From: Salticus scenicus
Lineage: Eukaryota; Arthropoda; Arachnida; Araneae; Salticidae
Length of the DNA: 64,000 nucleotides
Assembly: GCA_963930645.1 (NCBI GenBank)
Contig: OZ005662.1
Location: 80,606,841 to 80,670,840, forward strand
Direction: 5' to 3'
Position 1 is the stretch's first letter. Each line of letters begins with the position of its first letter. A program made the position numbers and the translations under genes. The notes beneath the pieces are model-generated. The model was given only the letters and a program-made list of their open reading frames with translations. It ran no database searches and was not told where the DNA came from. This document shows positions 8,369 to 18,450 of this stretch, in pieces.

Positions 8369-9340
8369 TTAAGATGTTTCATTCATGGTATATTTACACA
8401 ACTGATATTTTTGAACTTTTATGGGATTGTTAAAAGTCTTATAATATCTTTCAACATTTCCCTCAGTTAGTACTTGAAATAAAGGCGTTTGTTTGCATAA
8501 GCGACACCAATGTTTCATATTCAATATAAACTTTTTAGTGCTAAGAATATATACTATATTGAAATGTCGTTCAATTAAACACTCTTCTCCATAAAAAAAT
8601 AATTTCGTACATTTCAAACACATATGAATTCTTTTATTATCCTTTACAAAGAAGGATCGAATTTTATACAAATGATCTGTCAATTTTCTTCTTTCAGGCA
8701 TGCGATACATTCGACTTTGATTAATATAGTATGCGCTATATTTGTCAAATGTTGTATCTATTTTAGAAAATAATTTTTCTATAAGTTTACCTTTCAAAGA
8801 ATCCTTAAGACGTGGTTCTAAGCTCTCATATTTTTCTTTAAACTGAGTAGTATATATATTATAGTTATCATATTTTTGAATAGCTTTTTGTAAGAGCCTA
8901 GTAGGCAAATTTAAATTCTCGATATCATGAAAATTTGTAATATTATCCCATATCGTTTTAAGGGACCAATCTTCTAACGTAAAAAAATGATAATTGCAAT
9001 TCTCAAGTGTTTGAGGATAGTCCTTATATAGTTTATTATATATTTCATAATCGATTAAATTTATTTTAAATCCAAATAAGAAATCTTTCCAAACGTCTTG
9101 ATCAATTTCACTCTCTGAACCTATAAACACATGTATATGTGGCTCCAGTTGTTCATAATGGCGTATATAGTTAATGACTTCTATCGAATGGGTTTTGATA
9201 ATTTTATCAAATAAATGATACGCATTTTTTTGTTGTTTTATTATGGCTTGATATATAAATTTAAAATTTTTATGTTTGTGGGCATGATATCTACGATAAT
9301 AATAACTACTTAAGATGCCTTCACATTGACACTTAATCAT
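8369..9340 (-). CDS. Accessory family A protein, copy 2 (323 aa)
   Basis: Starts at 9340 (MIKCQCEGILSSYYY); a longer frame adds eight residues. It is similar along its length to the 7240-8214 protein, with the same CLKCTKLFFYGEECL and WCRLCKQTPLFQ clusters near the C-terminus. The copies differ most in the middle third, suggesting divergence after duplication. No known domain recognised. It has its own promoter (TATTTATAC near 9422). Confidence 0.75.
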   Translation of the reverse strand: MIKCQCEGILSSYYYRRYHAHKHKNFKFIYQAIIKQQKNAYHLFDKIIKTHSIEVINYIRHYEQLEPHIHVFIGSESEIDQDVWKDFLFGFKINLIDYEIYNKLYKDYPQTLENCNYHFFTLEDWSLKTIWDNITNFHDIENLNLPTRLLQKAIQKYDNYNIYTTQFKEKYESLEPRLKDSLKGKLIEKLFSKIDTTFDKYSAYYINQSRMYRMPERRKLTDHLYKIRSFFVKDNKRIHMCLKCTKLFFYGEECLIERHFNIVYILSTKKFILNMKHWCRLCKQTPLFQVLTEGNVERYYKTFNNPIKVQKYQLCKYTMNETS

Positions 9341-9420
9341 GCTTACAAGTGATTTGACTTGCAATGAACTGACTAGGCAAGAGATGAAGACAGAATGAAT
9401 GTAGCTTGAGTACGGAGCCG

Positions 9421-9501
9421 CTATTTATACTAAATATAAATCAACCAATCAACCAATCAACAAAAAAAAAAAAAAAATTTTTTTTTTTTTTTTTTTTTTT
9501 T
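9421..9501 (-). promoter_or_regulatory. Promoter plus A16T24 dyad
   Basis: TATTTATAC and AAATATAAAT, then CAACCAATCAACCAATC (complement of the TTGG repeat) touching A(9462-9477)T(9478-9501). A near-identical promoter lies at 55778-55850. Confidence 0.5.
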
Positions 9502-10053
9502 AAACAGTTGGTTGGTTGGTTTCTAAAGTTATATTTCTAAAGTTATATTTTTCTCAGTTGGTTTCTAAAGATATTTCTCAGTTGGCTGCTAAAGCTATAT
9601 TTCTCAGTTGGCTGCTAAAGCTATATTTCTTTAGCCAATCATTGTAGATGGCGCTGCAGTCTATATATATAGTATATATATAGTATATCTATTAGGGTGG
9701 GTGGGTGTGGAATTTATTTCTTCTACTGTACGGTCATGCATAAATTAGCTCCTGATGTCTAAACCCATTTCCTTTAAAATAGGATGGAATAGCATTATTT
9801 ATACAATATTGGCTTTGAAAACAAGACTTTTGTCTGACAAATTACAAAATACTGCAGGTTTTCATGAAATCAGAATAGATCATAAGCTTTTATAGAAAAA
9901 TCTAACTCTCCATTAATGTACATCTTGCTGAAAACACATTACGAGGCATAGTGACTAGACGACCGTTGCTGGCAAATGTTGAGACACAATGAGAGTGTAG
10001 TCATGTTAGCCATAGTATATATAGATAAGCTTCAAGGGTGGGCGTGGCACCTG
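9502..10053. repeat. Dispersed hr-like element, copy 2
   Basis: One of the longer copies. It has GGTTGGTTGG, at least three tandem TTTCTCAGTTGGCTGCTAAAG units (9545-9640), GTAGATGGCGCTGCAG, TATA alternation, GGGTGGGTGGG and GGTCATGCATAAA. It ends in the CCGTTGCTGGCAAATG block and GGGTGGGCGTGGC before the next dyad. No ORF above 60 codons belongs to it. Confidence 0.7.
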
Positions 10054-10090
10054 AAAAAAAAAAAAAAAAAAATTTTTTTTTTTTTTTTTT
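10054..10090. terminator. A19T18 dyad at the 3' end of the DNA polymerase gene
   Basis: On the minus strand the TAG stop at 10091-10093 is directly followed by the A tract, so any transcript would carry a template-encoded poly(A) with no 3' UTR. Confidence 0.5.
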
Positions 10091-13000
10091 CTAATCAGAT
10101 TCTTCTTCTGATGGATATTCGTCGTCTGATAATTCTCTGGGACTGTCATATAATAATTCGTTGTAGCTCGCGTCAGAAATTGGCGAATTGCGCTCATTAT
10201 AGGATGTGTCTAACCATTCGTCAATTGAATCTTCGTCGGTCGTTTGAGCCATATTAGTTAACTCGTCGTCGGATGTTTGATCCATATTGGTTGAATCGTC
10301 CATCGTAATTTCTGAATAACTAGTAGCATTACTAACTTCTTCGCAGTCCATTCTATTATTCGACGATTCAATAACCGCCTTTTTCAAGCGGCCCCTCTTG
10401 CGTTCCTTAAACAAATGATCGTTCTTTGTAAATGCATATTTAACGCCTGGTTCTGTCAATAAAATCAATCGTCTACCCGTCCGGCTCCAGTGTAAGAGTT
10501 CAACGTTATTGAATCGTTTCCAATGCAGCGAGTTTAATACCATATATCCAGGGTAGAGGGGTTCGGGCAAATGCCAAAATGCTATGTTTAACAATATACA
10601 AAAGGCTTTTCTTTGACCGACGAATAATTTTTCATAATCTACCCACTGACAGTCTGCCGCACTCATAATCCAATTGGAGATCTCCTTTTTCGCTACGTCC
10701 GCTTGGCTGTAAGTGAATTCGACAAATTCTTCGGTTATGCCTGGATATTTATTGAGAAATTTTACAGCGGCACAAGATTTGGATTTTTATTCTTCCAATC
10801 TTCTAACTTTACGATAAATTGAATATTTTCTTGGATTGCGGCACTTATAAACAACTTCTTCTAAAATTCTAGCCCATAACTGCCATCCTACTGACGGCGT
10901 CATTTTTTCAGGATGTATGAACAGCGCATCCCAAACGGCCGTTATGACTTCATCTTTCAAGTATTGGCCGATTTCATTAATGTGTTTTTCGAAACCTTTC
11001 GTGAGTGGCTGGGAATCGTCCATAGATTCATAAATATAACGTTTTTTAGATATGACGAGTAAGCGTCTCAAGCGCTGTTCGTATTTCAATTCGACGTTTG
11101 GTATATCTAGGAACGTGTTTATGCTATCGCAATTGTCTTTTTCCCACTTATGAACCATCAGACTGTCGGTATCTGCATAACAAACGTGGAAGCCTAAATT
11201 TTTCGCGTAATGGTAGGATCCGAGTAGCTGATATCGAGAAAGGGTCACGATCGACATGGCTATGGGAAGATAGGCTAGGGTCGAGTCTTTACCGGCCATG
11301 ACTCCATAAAGCGAGTTAATTAAAATTTTATAGCCCAGCTGGCTGTTGTAATGATAAATGTCTTTCGTTCGTTTGTATTCAATTTGATGATTTTTACGCA
11401 GCGATATAAAATGGCTAACAAAATTAGGTAGAAAGGCTTCCGTCTTCGTATTAATAACTATGGCGTACTCGTCGATTTCTGGATTGAATGTTGGATAGGC
11501 AAATTTGTCTGTCATAGGCCGATCTTCCAAAAAATCATCGTTGCTATGGATGCGGTACGGGATGCAAGTCATTTTCTGAGCGGTCTCGTTTGCCAGCCAT
11601 TCGTCGCGGTTCATAATAGTACAAGTGCCATAACATAAATTACTACTCAGCAGAGTGCTAGGATACATGCTGGCAAAATCCATAATCACTACATCTTCAT
11701 AATATCGTTCGGGAAAGCAAAAATTTAACGCACCCTGGTAAGTTTTTCCACGGAAAGCTGCTTGGTATTTTAAATCGTTTGCTAAACTAATATATTTAGT
11801 ATTAATCAAAAAACCTCTACATATCGCATGAGTTTTAAAAACCTCTTCTATAAATCGAGAATTGCCTAAATGTAAACTTTCTACGGTATTCAGTGCCACA
11901 ATATTGGCCCGTGATAACAAAAACGTAAAAACTGTTTCGAGTTGAAACAATCGATAAACCAATTCCGAGTCTTTTAAGCAATAATCTAAATATGTGCGAA
12001 ACGTACCAAATTCAGACGCATCTGAGACTTTGTCGGGTTTCAGCAATTCATAGCATATTTCAGTCTGCGTTTCTTCCAACAGCTGAGCTGCCAATTCATT
12101 GCGATACCAAGCCCATATCCCAACGGTGGCTACTTTAATTTTGGATTCACCACCCAATTTCATTTTAGCTATGGCATCTAATCTATAACTTGGCAAATCG
12201 GTTTTGGAAAATATTCTCGTAAAAGTATAAAGATCTATTACAAATTTACCGTCGAACGAAGCCACATTATCTTTACCTATTTTAGCAGATTTGTAACGTC
12301 GAATGGTACTGTACTGTTTTAGCCATACCAGTTTTGCAATAATACATGGGAAATCGTATGCGTTAATATTATAGCCAGTTATGATTTGAACGTCGACTAG
12401 CAAAGAATGAAAATGGGCTAGCATCTCGGCCTCAGATGTAAAAGCTGTTGCGCATTCATAAATTATTAAGGGCTGAGCTCCGTTGGGAAGTAAATAGAGT
12501 ATTTGTTTTTGGACCCCATTCCGCTTATTCCATTTAAAAAGGCTTATCATAACGATTTTATCTGTGCTGAAATGGCAAATTGGAATATGGTTACCGATTA
12601 ATGGAACAGTTTCTATATCAAATGCTGCCATCGTCCAATCGGGCTCTTCGAAACAATTAGGGGTCATACTCAACGAGGACATGAGATCTAAAGAATTATT
12701 TAGAATTTCGTACCATTTGTAGTAGAAAGAATATGTATTAAATTTTAGACACAGATCAATATAAATTCGCGTCAGCCAATCCTCGGGGTTATAATAAACC
12801 ATTTTATAGCAATTAAATAAGCGTCCAACACTCTTATGAGGGGCTGTCGTATATATTTTATAAAAAGGTTTCGATCTATATTCTAATTTGTTTCTAGCTA
12901 GCCTATCTTCGAACGAGGGTAAAACTTTTTTGAGTTGAGTGATTTCAATATAGGTAACATCATTACCCGGAAAATATTTTTTAATTTTACGAACGACAGT

Positions 13001-13147
13001 ATCAATATTATTTGTACATACCCCTATCCATTCTGTGTAATGTTTAAGTTGTTTTTCGTAATGACCATCCTTATTCAAAAATGATATCTCTACACCAATG
13101 ACATTTTTTCGGCGCCAGGCACAGGACCACTTCGTTGAGAAATTCAT
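10091..13147 (-). pseudogene. dnapol: Family B DNA polymerase with one in-frame TAA
   Basis: Starting at MNFSTKWSC (13147), the protein shows all hallmark motifs: Exo I FDIET (176-180), Exo II GYNINAYDFP (258-267), Exo III YCLKD (389-393), Pol motif A DFASMYPS (490-497), motif B with NSLYG (611-615) and motif C YADTDS (657-662). A TAA at 10787-10789 ends the ORF after 786 residues. The same frame then stays open for 231 more codons to a stop at 10091, giving about the length usual for nudivirus polymerases. That tail is acidic at its end. All catalytic motifs precede the stop, so a truncated enzyme is imaginable; one nonsense change or readthrough are alternatives. The promoter has TATA (13177-13200) and TGACCTTG. 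Confidence 0.85.
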
Positions 13148-13176
13148 CACTAAGGAGATTTGAGGAAATGCTTGCG

Positions 13177-13243
13177 TTATATATATAATATATATATACA
13201 TATGACCTTGAAAAAAAAAAAAAAAATTTTTTTTTTTTTTTTT
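13177..13243 (-). promoter_or_regulatory. DNA polymerase promoter plus A16T17 dyad
   Basis: A long TATA alternation at 13177-13200, TGACCTTG at 13203-13210 (CAAGGTCA on the minus strand), then A(13211-13226)T(13227-13243). Confidence 0.6.
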
Positions 13244-13248
13244 AAAAC

Positions 13249-13797
13249 TTATAATATTTTATATATTTGTTTTCTGAAGTAATATAGGCGGAGCACTGAC
13301 ATTATTTTTTCTTCTAAATTATGCATGTGGGCAGTATAAAGATCTATGGTAGGTTTGCCGTCATACAAAGACACTGTATCGTCATATATTTTGAAAGATT
13401 TGTAACGTGAAAGGATACCGTACAGTTTTAACCACATCAGTCTTGCAATAATAGGAGTTAAATCGTACGTGTCAATACCATAGCCGATTATAATTTGAAC
13501 ACCGTCTAGCAAAGCATGAAACTGGGTCAGCATCTCAGCTTCGGATGCAAAAGCTGTCGCGTATTCATAATTTTTTAAGGGTTGCACTCCATTGGGAAGT
13601 ATATAGAGTATTTGTTTTTCAACAACTCCCTTATTCCATTTAAGAAGACTGATCATGACGATTATGTCTCTGCAGATACTGTCTCTGACTAATGGAAAAT
13701 TTTCTATTTTAAAGGTTGCTATGTTCCAATCGGACTTTTCGATAAAATTGGGAATCAACGAGGTTATGAGACCTGTTACTGGAGGACGTCGAGACAT
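13249..13797 (-). CDS. Stand-alone degenerate copy of the polymerase 3'-5' exonuclease domain
   Basis: A 182-residue ORF co-linear with residues about 160-310 of the DNA polymerase: IVMISLLKWNKG, KQILYILPNGVQPL, ASEAEMLTQFHALL and ARLMWLKLYG all have polymerase counterparts. The Exo I FDIET is changed to FKIEN, losing both metal ligands, and Exo II N-x-x-x-Y-D is altered (YGIDTYDLT). Nuclease activity is therefore unlikely. It has its own start, TATA promoter (13825-13833) and dyads on both sides, so it is set up as a gene. It may be a dominant or regulatory partner of the polymerase, or a decaying duplicate. Confidence 0.8.
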   Translation of the reverse strand: MSRRPPVTGLITSLIPNFIEKSDWNIATFKIENFPLVRDSICRDIIVMISLLKWNKGVVEKQILYILPNGVQPLKNYEYATAFASEAEMLTQFHALLDGVQIIIGYGIDTYDLTPIIARLMWLKLYGILSRYKSFKIYDDTVSLYDGKPTIDLYTAHMHNLEEKIMSVLRLYYFRKQIYKIL

Positions 13798-13824
13798 AAT
13801 GAATATGTGGGTACATTAGTTAGC

Positions 13825-13863
13825 TTATATATAGTCAAGCCAACTAACATTAAAAAAAAAAAA

Positions 13864-13897
<34 letters not shown>
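13825..13897 (-). promoter_or_regulatory. TATA promoter plus A16T30 dyad
   Basis: TATATATAG at 13825-13833, then A(13852-13867)T(13868-13897), with GGTTGGTTGGTTG on the T side. Confidence 0.55.
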
Positions 13898-13899
<2 letters not shown>

Positions 13900-14019
13900 G
13901 GTTGGTTGGTTGCTAAAGTTCATTAACACATATCTCGGACTTTACTAAACTTATAAAAATATTATCATGAAGTCAGACTGTTGCTGACCATACACTGACA
14001 GAGTGAATTCTTCATCCCA

Positions 14020-14196
14020 TTATTTTATTTTAACAATTTTTCCACAGCGAATACATTTCTTATACAAATTGGGCATTTCATCTATTGCCCTATCTTGTTT
14101 TAAAAAAGTTTCATAAGTCGGTTCGTTGCAGCATTTCATAACATTTGTTTTCTGAGTCCATAGTTTACATTCTTCTTCATTAAATAGAAAATCCAT
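14020..14196 (-). CDS. 58-aa zinc-ribbon-like protein
   Basis: A short ORF reading MDFLFNEEECKLWTQK at the start and KKCIRCGKIVKIK at the end, with CC at residues 22-23 and CIRC near 49-52. The pattern resembles half or all of a small zinc ribbon. It starts 24 bases from VP91 in divergent orientation, sharing the TTAATAAAG region, which is typical of core-like gene pairs here. Baculoviral LEF-5 ends in a zinc ribbon, but this protein is too short and the match too weak to name it. Confidence 0.5.
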   Translation of the reverse strand: MDFLFNEEECKLWTQKTNVMKCCNEPTYETFLKQDRAIDEMPNLYKKCIRCGKIVKIK

Positions 14197-14200
14197 TCTT

Positions 14201-14207
14201 AATAAAG
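14201..14207 (+). promoter_or_regulatory. AATAAAG motif upstream of VP91
   Basis: Lies 13 bases before the VP91 ATG, within the 24-base gap to the divergent 58-aa gene. Confidence 0.4.
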
Positions 14208-14220
14208 CCTCGATACAGAA

Positions 14221-16413
14221 ATGATACGAGTGTTCTTCTTGTCTTTGCTGTTAATTTATTACTGGTATTTTTACGCGCCTGGGTCTGAAAGCGTTACGAA
14301 ACGTTCTGCTGGTTCACCCTCAAAAGCCCCGTCATTCGATTACGTATTCGATTCGAAGAAGCCAAAACATTTTCAGTTTACAGTGAACGGAAAATTAGCT
14401 TGGGAGCATACCTTATCCAGTGACGCTTACATGTTTCATCAAGGCCAAATTTTGGCAGTCGATCCATGCTATGGAAAATCGAACGGCTCGTTGGTTCCGG
14501 CTGTAGGACAAAATCTCTACGATCACTTGAAATCGGATCCTCGATTGAAAAACCTTTCAAATTTTAAAGAAAATAGTCAGTTTACCGTTCATAAAGGAAC
14601 CGTTTTCAATTTCGAGTGTCAAAACGGTCGTGTCTCGAGTCTCCAAATCTGTCCCTCAGGAACTACTCTCATAGCGAACGCTTGCCAGCCCGTCAATGCG
14701 TGTACTGGCAGATCGAACGGAGTAATGCTACCAAATCCTAAAAACATATCCCAGTATATCATGTGTCAGAATGGCAAAGAGGTCTTTATAAAATGTCGTA
14801 ACGGAACTCTGTTTTATCACGATCGATGCGAGCCCGTCAAAGATTTAAATCATTATTGTAAAATTTTTCCAAATACACCTTTTATTCATAACGACGAAAC
14901 GCGAGTCGAATGTCATAACGGTAAGCCCGTATTCATTACTTGTAAGCCTGGAACTAAATTTTTGGGTAAAGATTATTGCGAACCTATCAATTGTAATGGT
15001 TTACCGGACGGTAGTAACATATCTTTGCCTGCAACAGAAATGCCTCCGTTCAATTTCACGCCTGGATACATGACTTGTAAGAATGGTAAAATTGATGAAA
15101 CTGTAGAATGTCCTCAGAACTGGGATAAATCGAAAGGCGATAACTTGCCATTTTTACCTATGGTTTACAACGGCCAGAAATGTACGGAACCCATATTTTG
15201 TGACAATGTCTTTTCCAAAGACCCAAATATTATCGTCCCCGTTTACGAATTTACCAAACACGTTAAAAATTGGAGGAATTCTGAAGATTTAGATCGTACT
15301 GCAGGCTTTATCTGTGAAAATGGAGTTCGTAAAAGAAAACTGGTCGACGAAGGCAAACGAATTTCTAAACGTTATAAAATCGAAGATGTATGTGTTTCGG
15401 ATGAAAAAATATTCATACGCGACGCCCCAGAATATTATTACGATTGCGCTGAAAAGAAACATCTGAAATGTCCTGATGGCACAGTTTTTACTGGATCGAA
15501 ATGCATTCAGAAGCCTAAGAATGCTTTCAAATATAATAATTTTTATCTGTTCGAATTTGACAATTTAAATTTGGAATCTTGGATCGAGCCATTCTATTAC
15601 AGTAGGAATACCATAACAAATTGTCAAAAATCTGAAATGTATATCGAGATGTACAATATTTGTTCTCATGTCGATTGTGTCAACTACGCCTTCGTGTCTC
15701 AAATTCCAGAAATGGCCGTCCTGTTACCTCGCGAACATGCAGCCAAATGTAAATTTTACGAAAATGAAAGATTATTGAAAAAAGAACCCGTTCATTTTGC
15801 ATATAATTTTTGGACTCAGAAAATATCAGACAAGCCAGAAGTGCCTTGTCAACCTGGTCAGAAAATACAAACTGGAAATTTTATTTGGGATAGTACTATT
15901 TATGCTACATGCAATATCCAACGACCGTTCATATTTTGTCCCTCTGCACATACACAACGTATTATTCCAGTCTCTGATCAAGAATTTGCTTGCGAGCCTC
16001 CTCCGACTACGGAATATGTTGTCGATCGCTTGGACGAATGGTTAGATTTTACGACTGGAGAATTCAGACAAATAAAACCTGCGATTTGGAACGAAAATAA
16101 TCCACCGTCCGTCAAATTCAATAAAAAGATGAATCCGATACAATTAGCCGAAGAAGGTTTAAAATTGGATATGGGTATGAGGTTTAAATTATTCACTGAC
16201 CAACCCGTTCAGCTCCAAGTGCGATATAGAGTGACCTATCCACCCAACGTGGCGTTTGAATATAGCGATGCGGGACGAAACGCAATTATTTCGACCGATC
16301 CTTTGTCTGCATTTTTAGTCAATCGTAGCCAATTTACGCACAAACAGGTGACGCTTCCTAGATATACTCCCATTCAAACCGTCGAATTTTTGAAAACAAA
16401 TCTATACTCATAA
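14221..16413 (+). CDS. vp91: VP91/PIF-8-like virion protein with chitin-binding-type modules
   Basis: A 730-residue protein with an N-terminal hydrophobic anchor (about residues 3-19, FFLSLLLIYYWYFY). Several Cys modules of peritrophin type follow between about residues 80 and 430, each with the pattern C-x-NG, F/Y-x-C-x-NG, C-x-GT, C (for example CKPGTKFLGKDYCEP and CPDGTVFTGSKC). VP91/PIF-8 of baculoviruses and nudiviruses is about this length, carries such a domain, and is part of nucleocapsid and entry complexes. The C-terminal third is mixed and lacks Cys repeats. Uninterrupted ORF. Followed after 9 bases by a small membrane protein gene. Confidence 0.75.
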   Translation: MIRVFFLSLLLIYYWYFYAPGSESVTKRSAGSPSKAPSFDYVFDSKKPKHFQFTVNGKLAWEHTLSSDAYMFHQGQILAVDPCYGKSNGSLVPAVGQNLYDHLKSDPRLKNLSNFKENSQFTVHKGTVFNFECQNGRVSSLQICPSGTTLIANACQPVNACTGRSNGVMLPNPKNISQYIMCQNGKEVFIKCRNGTLFYHDRCEPVKDLNHYCKIFPNTPFIHNDETRVECHNGKPVFITCKPGTKFLGKDYCEPINCNGLPDGSNISLPATEMPPFNFTPGYMTCKNGKIDETVECPQNWDKSKGDNLPFLPMVYNGQKCTEPIFCDNVFSKDPNIIVPVYEFTKHVKNWRNSEDLDRTAGFICENGVRKRKLVDEGKRISKRYKIEDVCVSDEKIFIRDAPEYYYDCAEKKHLKCPDGTVFTGSKCIQKPKNAFKYNNFYLFEFDNLNLESWIEPFYYSRNTITNCQKSEMYIEMYNICSHVDCVNYAFVSQIPEMAVLLPREHAAKCKFYENERLLKKEPVHFAYNFWTQKISDKPEVPCQPGQKIQTGNFIWDSTIYATCNIQRPFIFCPSAHTQRIIPVSDQEFACEPPPTTEYVVDRLDEWLDFTTGEFRQIKPAIWNENNPPSVKFNKKMNPIQLAEEGLKLDMGMRFKLFTDQPVQLQVRYRVTYPPNVAFEYSDAGRNAIISTDPLSAFLVNRSQFTHKQVTLPRYTPIQTVEFLKTNLYS

Positions 16414-16422
16414 ACTAAGAGT

Positions 16423-16668
16423 ATGGACGAACGTTCTTTGGCCCACGGTGTGCTATTTTATTCTTCGTTATATATAAATTGCGTACTGCTGAGTATTGGG
16501 GTGACCACAGGTCGTTGGATTTTCGTATTACTGATACTGTTGACTATAGGATTGACTGCATACGTAATGTATTTGACGACTCAAAATCCAGAACATTTAA
16601 AGAATGTTGGCAGCTGGGCAGAAAAAACACTCTCTATTCATTTGGAAAAACTGAAGTTGTTATTTTAG
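16423..16668 (+). CDS. Small two-span membrane protein, 81 aa
   Basis: Starts MDERSLAHGVLFY nine bases after the VP91 stop, with CTAAGAGT between. Two hydrophobic stretches (about residues 9-27 and 31-49) separated by a short turn, then a polar tail. It probably forms a transcription unit with VP91. The 3' end overlaps the convergent kinase gene by 35 bases. Family unknown; a virion envelope role is inferred from position only. Confidence 0.65.
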   Translation: MDERSLAHGVLFYSSLYINCVLLSIGVTTGRWIFVLLILLTIGLTAYVMYLTTQNPEHLKNVGSWAEKTLSIHLEKLKLLF

Positions 16669-17203
16669 ATAAAATTTCTCGAACCTGTTGTTCGACAGGG
16701 TCATTGATTACGTAAACGTTCGAACGAGCCTTCAAGAGATTTTCTTTGTAAGAATCATGCAAGCGTTCTAAATAATCTAAGCTTATCAAACGGTCGATCG
16801 GAGAGCGGTCCCGGATTCGATTAAACGCTTCGAGAGGCTCTACGTCTAAATAAATGAAACAATCTACGTTAAAATTTAAAACTTGATAAATTTTGTCGTA
16901 CGTATGTAGATCTTGTTCGTTTAATATCAGCGGGGCAAATATATACCTGGAAGTCCAAGGACACCGTTCGACTAGAATTAAATCGTCACCTTTCGGAAAA
17001 GACATTTTTTGATTGTATTGAGAAATTAAGACTTGGAATTGGAAAGCCGGTCCGTAAAGCGTTTGATTTTCGTATAGATGGGGTAGTAATGTCCATTCGT
17101 GTATGGGTTCAGGAAAACATTTAAAATTTGTAGCCAGTTGTCGCATCAAAGTAGATTTGCCAGCCCCAATCAATCCGTCGATACAGACAATGTAAGGAGC
17201 CAT
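16634..17203 (-). CDS. dnk: Deoxynucleoside kinase (dNK/thymidine kinase-like)
   Basis: 189 residues. The P-loop GLIGAGKST lies at residues 10-18, FPEP at about 34-37, and ERCPWTSRYIF near 79 occupies the place of the (E/D)RS motif that contacts the 5' hydroxyl. RIRDRSPID near 125-133 fits the Arg-rich lid. This is the insect dNK/viral thymidine kinase family, which phosphorylates deoxynucleosides for DNA synthesis in slowly dividing cells. Single domain, normal to slightly short length. The promoter has TATATATAAATA (17238-17249) and CAAGGTCA. It is a tail-to-tail neighbour of the VP91 pair. Confidence 0.85.
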   Translation of the reverse strand: MAPYIVCIDGLIGAGKSTLMRQLATNFKCFPEPIHEWTLLPHLYENQTLYGPAFQFQVLISQYNQKMSFPKGDDLILVERCPWTSRYIFAPLILNEQDLHTYDKIYQVLNFNVDCFIYLDVEPLEAFNRIRDRSPIDRLISLDYLERLHDSYKENLLKARSNVYVINDPVEQQVREILSKITTSVFPNE

Positions 17204-17237
17204 GATGAAAGTAAATTAAATGTTCAGAGTCAAGCGT

Positions 17238-17298
17238 ATTTATATATAAAATATGACCTTGAAAAAAAAAAAAAAAAAAAAATTTTTTTTTTTTTTTT
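17238..17298 (-). promoter_or_regulatory. TATA plus nuclear-receptor half-site and A21T16 dyad
   Basis: The minus strand reads T-tract, TCAAGGTCA (17253-17261), then TATATATAAATA. A(17262-17282)T(17283-17298). On the left side the TAG of the sushi gene (17299-17301) touches the tract directly. Confidence 0.65.
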
Positions 17299-18216
17299 CT
17301 AAATGTTATAATATCTAAATAATGTTATTATAAATAAAATGAAGGATACTATTAAACCAATTGCTGATATGATCCATTCATAGGATCGTCGTCGTAGTGT
17401 GGACAAACTTGACGAGACTGGATTGGGTATTTGAGAATTAGGTTGTAGTATGGGTAAACCTGGCGAGACTGGATTAGGTAGTTGAGAATTAGGTTGTAGT
17501 ATGGGTAAAGTTGGCGAGACTGAGTTGGCAATGGGCAGTTGAGAATTATTTTCTGGGCAATTTGGATTTGTCCAAGTTCCGTCCGCCTTACATCTTACAA
17601 GCACCTCTTTACCGTCGCACTTTACTGCTGCAAATCCTGGTGAAATTATTCGGGCATTTGGTATTATCGGACATGGATCGCATATTATTTCTGAACCGCT
17701 CCACTGTCCGTTTGTCTGACATATTCTTTTGTTACCACCGACAGCATAAAATCCTGTGTTGCAAACAACAGTCGCTACTGAATCAACGTTCCTATTCGGA
17801 TAAGACACAGAACCGTTTTCGGGGTTGTCTAACTCTTCACATTGTATGGGCTCGCATTAAATTTGTTTTACTGATGGAATCCATTCGCCAGTAGCAGAAC
17901 AAAATAGGGATTTGTAAGGGGTTTTGAGTTTAAAACCTTCAAAGCACTTATAAGTTACCATACTAGGAAATGAATATACTGAGCCTGTATGGTAGCCGTT
18001 TTCAATAACAGGAGGTGCGCCACAAGACCTTGGAAAGCATTCGACCGACGAAGGATTCCATACTAATTCGTCATCTTTTTTTGTTAAAATAGAAAATACA
18101 GTGTTAGATCGATATCCATCATCGCATTGCAGAGTAGCTTTATCACCTTCTAAATAGGGTGGGTCATGGCTACCCAAGAATTTACCTTTAATAGCGGATG
18201 GCAAAGTATATATCAT
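17299..18216 (-). pseudogene. Sushi (CCP)-domain membrane protein with one in-frame TAA
   Basis: Two ORFs in the same frame are separated by a single TAA at 17857-17859, which sits exactly at the junction between sushi domains. Sushi signatures (CGAPPVIENGYH, ENGSVSYP, C-x-NGQWSG, CKADGTWTNPNC) occur at least three times. Then come three Pro-rich repeats of about 20 residues (SPTLPILQPNSQ, SPGLPILQPNSQ) and a C-terminal transmembrane helix (about 20 residues, SAIGLIVSFILF). No signal peptide follows the first ATG; a hydrophobic stretch in another frame just upstream (MRNLKILFSNYII) hints at a second lesion. Sushi proteins of other DNA viruses bind host complement-like or adhesion proteins; the role here is unknown. 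Confidence 0.75.
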
Positions 18217-18357
18217 TTATAAAACTTGATTATATAGTTTGAAAATAATATTTTAAGATTTCTCATATCTATATATACGCCCCATAGATCGCATAAAAAA
18301 CCAGAAGAAGATTGATGCTAGAAGAGGTTCAGACAAAATGAAGGTTTGAGTACGACT

Positions 18358-18407
18358 ATTTATACAGAATGAATTCAAGCCACACCCACTCTCAAAAAAA
18401 AAAAAAA

Positions 18408-18448
<41 letters not shown>
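18358..18448 (-). promoter_or_regulatory. CACCC/TATA promoter plus A18T37 dyad
   Basis: TTTATACA near 18358-18366, GCCACACCCACT at 18379-18390, A(18394-18411)T(18412-18448). Serves the sushi gene, about 150 bases downstream. The T side continues into hr-like copy 3. Confidence 0.55.
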
Positions 18449-18450
<2 letters not shown>

